From Kiritimatiellia bacterium (lineage in GTDB: Bacteria; Verrucomicrobiota; Kiritimatiellia; RFP12; UBA1067), in contig JAEDMC010000078.1 of assembly GCA_016303225.1 (NCBI GenBank), positions 1 to 12,483 on the forward strand: 12,483 nt of DNA. The letters run 5' to 3'. The notes beneath the pieces are model-generated. The model had not been told where the DNA came from and did not search any database. It saw nothing but the letters and a program-made list of their open reading frames with translations. Shown in pieces: positions 1 to 7,403 of the stretch. Positions within the stretch are counted from its first letter, which is position 1. Every line of letters starts with the position of its first letter. Made by a program: the position numbers and the translations under genes.

Positions 1-60
1 TTCGATGAGGGGGCGGGCGTACCCGACGAGGGGCGTCCCGCTCTACTCTACACCCTCGAA
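1..60. repeat. GC-rich imperfect palindromic element
   Basis: The first 60 bases can fold into one long rod. The ends pair as TTCGA (1-5) with TCGAA (56-60), and GAGGG near base 7 can face CCC at 53-55. The core pairs GCGGGCG (13-19) with CGTCCCGC (34-41, T36 bulged), then CCC (22-24) with GGG (31-33) around a GACGAG loop. It also has an internal near-direct repeat of GGGCGT followed by CCCG. No T-run follows on the plus strand, so it is not a clear intrinsic terminator there. It may be a dispersed intergenic repeat or the 3' structure of a gene left of the window. It may start outside the window. I see no convincing gene between 1 and 166. Confidence 0.4.
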
Positions 61-123
61 AGCCCCAATCGCGAAAAATGGGTAAATTCCATACGGCTGA
101 AATGCGACGGACGACGGATATTA

Positions 124-132
124 TGATATAAT
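124..132 (+). promoter_or_regulatory. Extended -10 promoter of ilvE-recJ
   Basis: TATAAT at 127-132 is a perfect -10 hexamer preceded by TGA, giving an extended -10 element. The -35 region is poor: only GAC at 106-108 resembles TTGACA at 17-bp spacing, which suits an extended -10 promoter. Transcription would start near 139, leaving a leader of about 28 nt. That leader carries AAAGG at 152-156, 10 nt before the ATG. No leader peptide or attenuator is visible. Confidence 0.65.
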
Positions 133-166
133 ACGTCTAATAAATTTTAAGAAAGGCAACAATAAA

Positions 167-1198
167 ATGCTCAAAGCACCTAAGAAAGGGATCAAGTGGG
201 AGAAGTTCGGGTTCGGCTTCTCGGACGTTAACTGCCATCTGCGCATGACGTGGAAGAACGGCAAGTGGTCCAAGCCCACGTTTGTGAAGGACCCGTGGAT
301 CAAGATGCACATCGGAGCCGCGTGCCTCCATTACGGGCAGGAGTGCTTCGAGGGCATCAAGGCGTTCCGGCAGAAGGACGGCAAGGTCGTGATCTTCCGT
401 CCGGACGAGAACGCGAAGCGCATGTTCCGCACGGCCGAGCGCACGTGCATGCCGCCCGTGCCGGTCGAGACGTTCATCGACTGCTGCAAGGCAATCGTGA
501 AGAAGAACGCCGAGTTCGTCCCGCCGTACGGGACGGGCGGGTCGATGTACCTCCGTCCGCTCCTCATCGGGACGGGTCCGCAGATCGGCGTCGCGCCGGC
601 GCACGAGTACACGTTCATGATCATGGTCATGCCGGTCGGTGCGTACTACAAGGGCGGCCTCAAGCCGGTCCGTGCGGTCATCTACGACGAGTACGACCGC
701 GCCGCGCCGCAGGGCATGGGCGACGTGAAGGTCGGCGGCAACTACGCCGCGGGCATCTTCGCGCACGAGAAGGCGAAGCACAACGGCTGGCCGGTTGAGC
801 TGTACCTGGACGCGAAGACGCACAAGTACGTTGAGGAGTTCGCGACCTCCAACTTCGCGGGCATCTCGAAGTCGGGCGCGTACGTGACGCCGGACTCGAA
901 GTCGGTGCTGCCGTCCGTGACGAACATGTCCCTCAAGCAGTGCGCGAAGGACCTTGGCATCAAGGTCGAGTGCCGTCCGATCCCGTACACGGAGATCAAG
1001 AAGTTCCAGGCCGTCGCCGCGCTCGGCACCGCCGTCGTGATCACGCCCGTCTGGGAGATCACCCGCAACAAGGACGTCATCAAGATCTCCGATCCGACGG
1101 TTGTCCATCCGACCCTCCAGAAGCTTTACGACGCCGTCCAGGGCATCCAGTACGGAGTCCTGGAGGACAAGCACAAGTGGTGCTTTGAAGTGAAGTGA
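167..1198 (+). CDS. ilvE: Branched-chain amino acid aminotransferase
   Basis: PLP-dependent (fold type IV) cytoplasmic enzyme that interconverts leucine, isoleucine and valine with their 2-oxo acids using glutamate/2-oxoglutarate. It has 343 residues, the usual length for the longer, type II (mitochondrial-like) branch. The segment GDVKVGGNYAAG (185-196) matches the active-site motif, with Lys188 as the expected Schiff-base lysine. LHYGQECFEGIKAFR (54-68) and VEEFATSNFAGI (222-233) match the conserved substrate- and phosphate-binding regions. The ATG at 167 is chosen because the protein then starts at the family's usual N-terminus and AAAGG lies 10 nt upstream. Its stop codon overlaps the recJ start (GTGA), so the two are probably translationally coupled. 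No biosynthetic ilv neighbours are present, so it may serve synthesis or degradation. Confidence 0.95.
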   Translation: MLKAPKKGIKWEKFGFGFSDVNCHLRMTWKNGKWSKPTFVKDPWIKMHIGAACLHYGQECFEGIKAFRQKDGKVVIFRPDENAKRMFRTAERTCMPPVPVETFIDCCKAIVKKNAEFVPPYGTGGSMYLRPLLIGTGPQIGVAPAHEYTFMIMVMPVGAYYKGGLKPVRAVIYDEYDRAAPQGMGDVKVGGNYAAGIFAHEKAKHNGWPVELYLDAKTHKYVEEFATSNFAGISKSGAYVTPDSKSVLPSVTNMSLKQCAKDLGIKVECRPIPYTEIKKFQAVAALGTAVVITPVWEITRNKDVIKISDPTVVHPTLQKLYDAVQGIQYGVLEDKHKWCFEVK

Positions 1199-2820
1199 GC
1201 CCGATTGTGGCAAAACTCCTCGAGGATCGCGGCATAACGGCCGCGGACCTCGAGTTTTACCTGCAGCCGACGATTGACAAGCTGGCGAAGCCTGAAGAGC
1301 TTCCCGGCATCGTCGAGGCGGCGGACTTCATCCTCGATTCCGTCGTCTATCGGCGGAAGATCGTCGTGTTCGGCGACTATGACTGCGACGGCATCTGCGC
1401 GACGGCCATCGTGTCGCGGACGCTGAGGGCGCTTGGCGGGACGGTCTCCGAGTTCATTCCGAACCGGCTCACCGAGGGCTACGGCATGAGCGAGGCTTCG
1501 ATTGCCCGCATGCTGAAGGACAATCCTGGCGTCGGACTTGTGGTCACCGTCGACAACGGCATCAATTCCGTCGCCGAGGTCACGAACCTCAAGCGCAAGT
1601 GGTGTTCGGTCGTGGTGACGGACCACCATCTGCCCGGCGAGGAGCTGCCGGACGCGAACGCCATCGTCGATCCGAAGGTGTCCGCGCCGGAGCACTTGCA
1701 GAACTTGTGCGGGGCGGGGGTCGCCTTTCTGCTCGCGAATCGCATCGTCAGCGAGGCCAAGCGCCGCGGCATCTACAAGGGACCGAGCGTCGGGGGGCCG
1801 CTGCTCGTGATGGCGGGACTGGCGACGGTGACGGACGTCATGCCGCTCCTGGGGCAGAACCGCATTCTCGTCTCCGAGGCGCTGAAGCGCTTCCATACGT
1901 GTGCGCCAACGGGTCTGAAGGACCTCTACGAGCGCGCCGCGCGCGCGGGGGCGGATACGCTGACGACGCGGGACTTCGGCTTTATGATTGGTCCGCGCAT
2001 CAATGCGGCGGGGCGCATCGCGTCACCGCTTGAGGCGCTGGAGCTTCTGACATCCGAAGACCGCGAGATCACGCGCGAGCTGGCGCGGCTCGTGGACGGC
2101 TACAATCTCGAGCGCAAGATGCGCGAGCAGAAGATGGTGGACGATGCGCTCGCTCGTGTCGTCCCGGATGCGCCGGCACAGGTCATCGACTTGCCGGAGG
2201 GGCATCCGGGCATTGCGGGCATTGTCGCCGCACGCGTCATGGAAAAGCTGGGCGAGCGGGTGCCGGTCTGCGTCTACGCGGGCAATCACGGTTCCGCGCG
2301 CGCGCCGGAGGGACTCAACATCCGCGACGCCTTCGTTGAGTGCGCGGACGTCCTGGATCGTTACGGCGGACATGCCGCGGCAGGCGGATTTTCGGTCAAG
2401 CCGGGGCGCATCGACGAGTTCCGCAGTCTCCTGTGCGACTATTGCCGTCGTCATTTCTCCTCTAAGGGGGGCGTTGCTTCGGAAGCGAAGGGTCCGGACC
2501 TCTGGCTTGAGGCGTCCGACGTGACGCTGGCGCTGGCGGAGGAGCTGCGCGAGCTGGAGCCGTTCGGCGAGGGGAATCCTGAGCCGATCTTCGGTTTGAA
2601 GGGCGTGTTCTTCGCCGACGTGAAGCCGCTAGGAGCGGAAGGGAAGCACCTTTCCGTCACCTTGCGCAAGTCGGGCCTTCGGGCCATCCGCTGGTCTGGC
2701 GGTGACGAGGTCGAGCATCTCCGCGCCGAGAGCGCGCAGCCACACGACATTCAGTTCACGCTGACGGTGTCTGACTACGGCGAACGCCATGTCGAGCTGC
2801 GTCTGGTCTCCATTGCCTGA
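1195..2820 (+). CDS. recJ: Single-stranded-DNA-specific exonuclease RecJ
   Basis: 5'-to-3' single-strand DNA exonuclease of the DHH phosphoesterase superfamily, acting in RecF-pathway recombination and repair. Visible motifs: GDYDCDG (60-66), VDNG (119-122) and TDHH (142-145) for the metal centre; CGAGVAF (172-178); the helical linker region with GPRINAAGRI (266-275); the DHHA1 motif GGHAAAGGFS (391-400); and GEGNPEP (458-464) leading into the C-terminal OB-fold. At 541 residues it is close to the family norm, with a short N-terminus. The start is GTG at 1195: an in-frame TGA at 1186 excludes anything further upstream, and the GTGA overlap with the ilvE stop supports coupling. GTG at 1207 is the alternative. 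No Shine-Dalgarno is visible. recO lies 4.6 kb downstream, so two RecFOR/RecJ pathway genes share this locus. Confidence 0.95.
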   Translation: MSPIVAKLLEDRGITAADLEFYLQPTIDKLAKPEELPGIVEAADFILDSVVYRRKIVVFGDYDCDGICATAIVSRTLRALGGTVSEFIPNRLTEGYGMSEASIARMLKDNPGVGLVVTVDNGINSVAEVTNLKRKWCSVVVTDHHLPGEELPDANAIVDPKVSAPEHLQNLCGAGVAFLLANRIVSEAKRRGIYKGPSVGGPLLVMAGLATVTDVMPLLGQNRILVSEALKRFHTCAPTGLKDLYERAARAGADTLTTRDFGFMIGPRINAAGRIASPLEALELLTSEDREITRELARLVDGYNLERKMREQKMVDDALARVVPDAPAQVIDLPEGHPGIAGIVAARVMEKLGERVPVCVYAGNHGSARAPEGLNIRDAFVECADVLDRYGGHAAAGGFSVKPGRIDEFRSLLCDYCRRHFSSKGGVASEAKGPDLWLEASDVTLALAEELRELEPFGEGNPEPIFGLKGVFFADVKPLGAEGKHLSVTLRKSGLRAIRWSGGDEVEHLRAESAQPHDIQFTLTVSDYGERHVELRLVSIA

Positions 2821-2841
2821 TGTGCGTGGAAGTGGTATAAT
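2813..2841 (+). promoter_or_regulatory. Promoter giving a probably leaderless mRNA
   Basis: TTGCCT (2813-2818, 4 of 6 to TTGACA), a 17-bp spacer, and a perfect TATAAT (2836-2841) preceded by TGG (extended -10). The -35 box overlaps the last codons and stop of recJ. Only 6 nt separate the -10 box from the ATG at 2848, so the expected transcription start is the A of that ATG. Confidence 0.75.
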
Positions 2842-2847
2842 TTCCGT

Positions 2848-3657
2848 ATGATTACATTAATAGTTGCGATTGCCGTCGGTGGCGGCAGTTTTGCCGCGGC
2901 CTATTGGGCTGCGGATTGGGGGGTCGGCTGGAGCGTCTTCGCGGGCGTGGTCGGTTTCGGCGTGTTTCAGGGCGTGTTCGGCTTTCTCCTGCAGAAGCGG
3001 GTGAAGCGCGACATGGAGACGGTGCAGCAGATCCTTGTCGGCGGGCAGAAGAAGCTCCAGCAGAAGATGCAGCGCTGGCAGATGCGTCCGCCGGGTTCGA
3101 TCCAGGCGGCGCAGAACGAGATTTTCGCCGACACGAAGGTTTTCGTCAAGGAGGCGCTGGCTCAGACGGAGACGCTGCGCAAGTACCGGCTCTGGGTGCC
3201 GATGATGGATCGGCAGATCGCGACCGCGCAGCTGCAGCTCTCGTGGATGATCAAGGACTTTAAAACGGTCGACAAGCTGATGCCCAAGGCGATCTGCCTT
3301 GACCCGACGATGTCGGCGATCAAGATGGCACGCCTGTACATGCTGGAGAAGCCGATGACCGAGATTGAGAAAGTCTACAAGAAGGGCGTCGGCCGCGTCC
3401 GTTACAACGGCAACGTCCTGCTGGCTGCGGCGATGAGCTGGATGCAGGTGCAGAGGGGCGACGCCGACGGCGCGTTCAAGACGCTCACGGAGGCCTTGAA
3501 GAAGAGCGACAACGAGACGCTGAAGCGCAATCACGAGTGCCTCATGAACAACCGAGTCGCCCACTTCTCCAATTCGGGCATCGGCGACCAGTGGTATTCG
3601 CTGCTCCTCGAGGAGCCGCGCGTTCACACCCAGCGGCAACGGAGCGTCTATAGGTGA
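2848..3657 (+). CDS. Membrane-anchored helical (TPR-like) protein of unknown function
   Basis: I do not recognise the family. The 269-residue protein begins with two hydrophobic segments (about 2-20 and 28-48) joined by a short Trp-rich turn, followed by KRVKR (50-54). This suggests an N-terminal hairpin anchor with the rest in the cytoplasm. Residues 55-80 are rich in Gln and Lys and probably form a coiled coil. Residues 90-235 are helical, with pairs resembling tetratricopeptide repeats: a stretch around 132-165 (KDFKTVDKLMPKAICLDP) and another at 187-220 (AMSWMQVQRGDADGAFKTL). The C-terminus is basic. The start codon follows the promoter almost directly and no Shine-Dalgarno is possible. 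It is the first gene of a unit that continues into the MurU-AmgK fusion, so a cell-envelope role is conceivable, but this is inference only. Confidence 0.8.
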   Translation: MITLIVAIAVGGGSFAAAYWAADWGVGWSVFAGVVGFGVFQGVFGFLLQKRVKRDMETVQQILVGGQKKLQQKMQRWQMRPPGSIQAAQNEIFADTKVFVKEALAQTETLRKYRLWVPMMDRQIATAQLQLSWMIKDFKTVDKLMPKAICLDPTMSAIKMARLYMLEKPMTEIEKVYKKGVGRVRYNGNVLLAAAMSWMQVQRGDADGAFKTLTEALKKSDNETLKRNHECLMNNRVAHFSNSGIGDQWYSLLLEEPRVHTQRQRSVYR

Positions 3658-3687
3658 AGTTAGAAGTTAGAATTTGGAATTTAGAAC
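3653..3687 (+). repeat. Heptamer tandem repeat tract, consensus TTAGAAK
   Basis: Five consecutive 7-bp units in register: GGTGAAG, TTAGAAG, TTAGAAT, TTGGAAT and TTAGAAC. The first unit contains the stop codon of the upstream gene. The last ends one base before the ATG at 3689, so the tract is the whole intergenic gap. No real Shine-Dalgarno is present; GGA at 3676-3678 is the nearest purine match. Confidence 0.8.
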
Positions 3688-3688
3688 G

Positions 3689-5320
3689 ATGGGTGCTGGA
3701 ATTAAGAAAGCCGTTGTGCTGGCGGCGGGTCATGGGACGAGGCTCCGGCCCTTTACGTGTGCGACGCCGAAACCGCTGATGCCAGTCTGGGGCGAGACGA
3801 TGCTTTCGCGCATCGTCGCCCTGCTGCGGGAGCGTGGCGTTGATGACATCGTCGTGAACGCGCATCATCTGCACGAGCAGGTCCGCGCGTGGACAGACGA
3901 CTACCGCAAGGCCGCGCAGGCGGCGGGTGACAAGGTGCGGATCAAGTTGAGCTACGAGCCCGAAATCCTCGGCAACGGCGGCGTCCTGAATCCGCTTCGC
4001 GAATGGATCGGCGACGAGCCGTTCTATCTCGTCAGCTCCGACATCGTGATGGAGAACGTGCCGGACCTCGAGCCGGCTTTTGCGCGGCTGAAGACATCTG
4101 GTTGCATCGGCGTTGCCCTGGTCACCGAATCGGGGCCTCGCACGATCGAGGTGGAGCCCGAGTCGAAGTTCGTGACGTGCTGGAAGAGTCCCGATCCGGG
4201 CGTCGAGGGCACGTTCACCTACTGCGGGTTCGCAATCCTGAAGCCGGAGATCCTGAATTACGTGAAGCCGGACGGCTTTTCGTCCATCGTCACCGCCTTC
4301 GAGAAGGCGATGATGGAAGGCGGCAAGTTCATCCGGGCGGTCGAGTCAAAGGACCTCCTTTGGGAGGATGCGGGGACGATCCAGCGCTACATCGACCTCA
4401 ACCGCGACGGGGAGGACAACGGGTTCGCGGACATTCCGCAGCTCCAGGCCGTCGGTGCGGCGAATCCGAAGTTCCTCGGGGCGCGCGGCAGCGAACGCGT
4501 CTTCTTCGGGTGTGACCAGGGCATTGCGGTCATGTATGATGACGGCAATCGCGACGAGAACGGGAAGTATCCGGGGCATGCCCGCTGGCTGAAGGCGAAG
4601 GGCATTCCCGTTCCCGAGATCCTTGCGGACGCTCCCGAGAAGAAGGTGATGCTGATGTCTAACGCTGGCACGGAGCGCAAGATGACCCTCGACGACTACG
4701 TGAAGGTCGTCGAGACGCTCGTCAAGTTCAACGCGCTCGGAACGGTGCCGGACGTGCCGGCGAACCTGTTGCCTCCGTTCGACGACGAGACTTGGGAGTG
4801 GGAGCGCAATCTTTTCGCGAAGTACTGCCTTGGGGCGAACTTCCAGCTGGAAATGTCGGAGACGGTGCGGAAGGAGCTTGAGGGCGTGGCCGAGATTCTC
4901 GAGCGCGAGCCGAAGGCGCTCGTCCACCGCGATTTCCAGTCCACGAACGTCTTGTGGAAGAACGGCGAACTCTCGTTCATCGATTTTCAGGGTATGCGGC
5001 TCGGGCCGGCGGCGTACGATCTCGCCTCGCTCGTCTACGATCCGTACGTGACCTTCACCGAGGGCGAGCGCAAGGCGCTGGTGGCGCTCTATGCGAAGCT
5101 GGCGAACCGTCCGGAGCTCGTGAAGATACTCCCGTACGCGGCGGTGCAGCGCCTCGCGCAGTGCCTGGGCGCGTACGGACGTCTCGCGTCAGTCGGCCAG
5201 CCCCAGTTCGGCAAGCATGTCGTCCCGGCGCTGCGGAACCTTCTCGCGGCGGCGGACGAGGCGAACCTCAATGCGATCGGCGCGCTGGCAGAAGACCTTT
5301 TGGCAAAGAAAGAGCTCTAA
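3689..5320 (+). CDS. MurU-AmgK-type fusion: sugar-phosphate nucleotidyltransferase plus sugar kinase
   Basis: A 543-residue two-domain cytoplasmic protein. Residues 5-240 are a nucleotidyltransferase: LAAGHGTRLRPFT...KP (11-29) is the NTP-binding signature, SSDIV with Asp118 and WEDAGT with Asp227 are the expected metal-binding positions, and LGNGG (94-98) matches the sugar-site loop. Residues 265-540 are an aminoglycoside-phosphotransferase-like kinase: HRDFQSTN (413-420) is the catalytic loop, IDFQ (431-434) the metal-binding segment, and GPAAYDLASLVYDPY (439-453) is typical of AmgK. In Pseudomonas, AmgK phosphorylates MurNAc/GlcNAc at C1 and MurU makes UDP-MurNAc, recycling cell-wall sugars. 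Here both would sit in one chain. The sugar specificity is inferred and another NDP-sugar salvage route is possible. An upstream TTG at 3674 would add five residues encoded by the repeat tract; I prefer the ATG. Confidence 0.8.
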   Translation: MGAGIKKAVVLAAGHGTRLRPFTCATPKPLMPVWGETMLSRIVALLRERGVDDIVVNAHHLHEQVRAWTDDYRKAAQAAGDKVRIKLSYEPEILGNGGVLNPLREWIGDEPFYLVSSDIVMENVPDLEPAFARLKTSGCIGVALVTESGPRTIEVEPESKFVTCWKSPDPGVEGTFTYCGFAILKPEILNYVKPDGFSSIVTAFEKAMMEGGKFIRAVESKDLLWEDAGTIQRYIDLNRDGEDNGFADIPQLQAVGAANPKFLGARGSERVFFGCDQGIAVMYDDGNRDENGKYPGHARWLKAKGIPVPEILADAPEKKVMLMSNAGTERKMTLDDYVKVVETLVKFNALGTVPDVPANLLPPFDDETWEWERNLFAKYCLGANFQLEMSETVRKELEGVAEILEREPKALVHRDFQSTNVLWKNGELSFIDFQGMRLGPAAYDLASLVYDPYVTFTEGERKALVALYAKLANRPELVKILPYAAVQRLAQCLGAYGRLASVGQPQFGKHVVPALRNLLAAADEANLNAIGALAEDLLAKKEL

Positions 5321-5330
5321 TTTTTCCCCC

Positions 5331-7400
5331 ATGTCAGCCATCCGCCAGTTGCTGAACCGTGTGAAGACCGAGGGCGCGAGGCGCTCCGGGACGGTGACGA
5401 CGGTGTCGATGGGGCGGGAGCGTACGTTCGAGGCCTTTGATATCGGGGACGACACGTTTGTGCTGGAGAAGGGCGTCGTCGGGCACCTGGGGGAGCGTCC
5501 GAGCGTGCTGCTCGTGGAAAAGCGCCAGCTCCGGCGGCGGACGAAGGGGCGGGTGATGACACTGTCGACGGGCAACCATGCGGTGTCGGCGTTTCCGCTG
5601 CTGGACGGACGGTTTTGGAAATTGTCAAATCTGCCTTCAGAACGGCGCGGCGACGTGCTCACTCATTCGATCCTGTGCGCGAACGTCGTGAAGGACACGA
5701 TCGAGATTTCGCAACGCGAGATTTCGGTGACGGACTTGGCGGGGTTTGACGCCTGGCTGAGGGGGACTGTCGGACTCCGAGCCTGCGACGTGGTGATGGT
5801 TGAGCGCAACGAGTCGACGCTAGACTGGTATCGTCGGCTTGGCGAGGAGTGGCGGGTGAAACCGCTCGCGTGGACCGAAAACGAGATGCGCGTGGCGCTG
5901 GGGGCGTCCCGCAAGCGAATCGGCACGAAGCTCAACTACTATCATTCCGCGCGTGGCGTCCACTTCCTCACCTATGCCGAATTTGCGCGCTTCTGCTCGC
6001 TGTCCGAGACGGATCCGGCGGAGTTCATCGCGGGGCTGAAGGAGCTCGTGAGCGTCTACGAGGGAAACGACTGTTCCTTCGTGCGGATGCCCAAGCACCG
6101 CGGCCATCACGAGATCGAGTTCTTCGGCCTGAGACGCGGCGTCGCAGTCGAGCGTTTGGTGCCAGAGATCGAAAGTCTGATGGAGGCGGTCGTCCTGGGG
6201 CGGACGGGACAGCTTGGCGTCATTCAGAAGACCGAGGAGATCGCGGAACTCTTCCGCTCGCTGCTGACGCAGCCGGAACTGGCGGACGAGACGTCAAGGA
6301 CCTTTGTCGAAACGCTGTACATGTACATCACCGGCGAGGTCTACGCCGTCTTGGGCGAGGGCTCGACGCCGGCCTTCGACGACCGGCGCACGGCGCTTCC
6401 CGGCGCGACGTTCGTCAACGGACGTCCGATTCTGCATCCTGGCGCGGACGACCGTACGGAGGTGCTGTTGTCAAATCTGCGCGGCATGATGTCGCGGGAC
6501 GAGGTCGTCGAGTATGCGAACGTCTACGAACTTCGAGCCAGCGATTCATCCGAGCCGCTTGGCTGCGGTTCGACGCGCGAGGTCGTCTACAAGACAAATC
6601 GGCGTCCGCTTGAGAATTCCCTGGTGGAGAAGCGGCTGTCCCGTTCGTCTCCCGGTTACGGTGCCTATGTGCTGGCGCGCATCGGCGCCTTGCGCGCGCT
6701 GGGCGTGACGTTGAGCGACTTCTACCTGTTGCTGAAGCGGCGCGCGGGCAAGCGGCAGAGGGCCGGCGAATACTACATCCGCAGTCGTTGCGAAGGCGAG
6801 CCGATGGATGCGGTTCCCGCCAACTACTTCCTCAGCACCGAGGATGCGTCATCCGAGGATCGCGAAGTCGTGCTGGCGCTGGCGGCGCTGATGGGCGACG
6901 CGGCGGCGCAGAACATGGCGATGAAGAAATTCGATCCGAAGACGCAGAGTCCGCTTTATGGCGTCGGCAAGGAAATCTACGAGTTCGAGTATGACCTCGT
7001 TCACGAGCGGGTTGCGCCGAAGAAGGTCTCGACCTGCTCGATCCGCGGCAGCTTCGGCTGGCCGTCGCTCGAGTACACGGATGCCAATCTGGATGCGATT
7101 GCCGATTTTTATTTCGGACATTTTGCAGCGGCGCTGAAGGCCTATCAGGTCCGTCATCCGTCTGTACCGATGGACGACCTGGCGTCGCGGTTTATGGACG
7201 GGTTTGAGTTCCGCACGCATGCGATGGCCTGGCAGCTGTCGGTGATGCGGGACCGCTTCGAGACCTTCAATCCGAACATTCCGCCGCGGTTTGACTTTGA
7301 CCGCAAGTGGAAGTTCGTGATGTGGTCTCTCGAGCGCCAGGGTCGACGTCTGCCGGCTCTGCGTCGGCTGTTTGTCGCCAAGACGGCCGCCGCGACATAA
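5331..7400 (+). CDS. Unknown 689-residue protein with possible kinase-like C-terminal half
   Basis: I do not recognise the family. No signal peptide or membrane segment is visible, so it should be cytoplasmic. The N-terminal 400 residues give no motif I can name. The C-terminal half has features of the protein-kinase/APH fold, in order: a Gly-rich strand GCGSTREVVYK (411-421), a strand with a lysine SLVEKRL (430-436), a helix then ALRALGV (453-459), a hinge-like strand YYIRSRCEGEPMDAV (481-495), and GDAAAQN (522-528), whose Asp-to-Asn spacing equals that of the APH catalytic loop GDxxxxN. The usual His before GD is Met, and no clear DFG/DFE equivalent is seen, although EIYEFEYD (548-555) is a candidate. 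It lies 10 nt after the MurU-AmgK fusion and 3 nt before recO, so it is probably cotranscribed. ATG 5331 is chosen because earlier in-frame starts lie deep inside the upstream gene; no Shine-Dalgarno is present. Confidence 0.85.
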   Translation: MSAIRQLLNRVKTEGARRSGTVTTVSMGRERTFEAFDIGDDTFVLEKGVVGHLGERPSVLLVEKRQLRRRTKGRVMTLSTGNHAVSAFPLLDGRFWKLSNLPSERRGDVLTHSILCANVVKDTIEISQREISVTDLAGFDAWLRGTVGLRACDVVMVERNESTLDWYRRLGEEWRVKPLAWTENEMRVALGASRKRIGTKLNYYHSARGVHFLTYAEFARFCSLSETDPAEFIAGLKELVSVYEGNDCSFVRMPKHRGHHEIEFFGLRRGVAVERLVPEIESLMEAVVLGRTGQLGVIQKTEEIAELFRSLLTQPELADETSRTFVETLYMYITGEVYAVLGEGSTPAFDDRRTALPGATFVNGRPILHPGADDRTEVLLSNLRGMMSRDEVVEYANVYELRASDSSEPLGCGSTREVVYKTNRRPLENSLVEKRLSRSSPGYGAYVLARIGALRALGVTLSDFYLLLKRRAGKRQRAGEYYIRSRCEGEPMDAVPANYFLSTEDASSEDREVVLALAALMGDAAAQNMAMKKFDPKTQSPLYGVGKEIYEFEYDLVHERVAPKKVSTCSIRGSFGWPSLEYTDANLDAIADFYFGHFAAALKAYQVRHPSVPMDDLASRFMDGFEFRTHAMAWQLSVMRDRFETFNPNIPPRFDFDRKWKFVMWSLERQGRRLPALRRLFVAKTAAAT

Positions 7401-7403
7401 GGC

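Noticed and set aside
1..126. An open frame from base 1 to a TGA at 124, possibly the end of an upstream gene
   Set aside because: It runs through the palindromic element and the ilvE promoter region, uses codons rare in the surrounding genes (ATA, TTA, CTA, GTA, CGA) and resembles no protein I know.
137..1213. Long minus-strand open frame opposite ilvE
   Set aside because: Its Arg/Leu/Val/Asp-rich composition is the usual mirror of a GC-rich coding strand, and ilvE on the plus strand is certain.
3674..3688. TTG start adding five residues to the MurU-AmgK fusion
   Set aside because: The added residues are encoded by the heptamer repeat, and the nucleotidyltransferase domain begins normally from the ATG at 3689.
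5217..5330. Upstream in-frame start for the 689-residue protein
   Set aside because: It would overlap the MurU-AmgK coding region by over 100 nt, and the extra residues are a shadow of that frame. ATG 5331 lies just after the previous stop.
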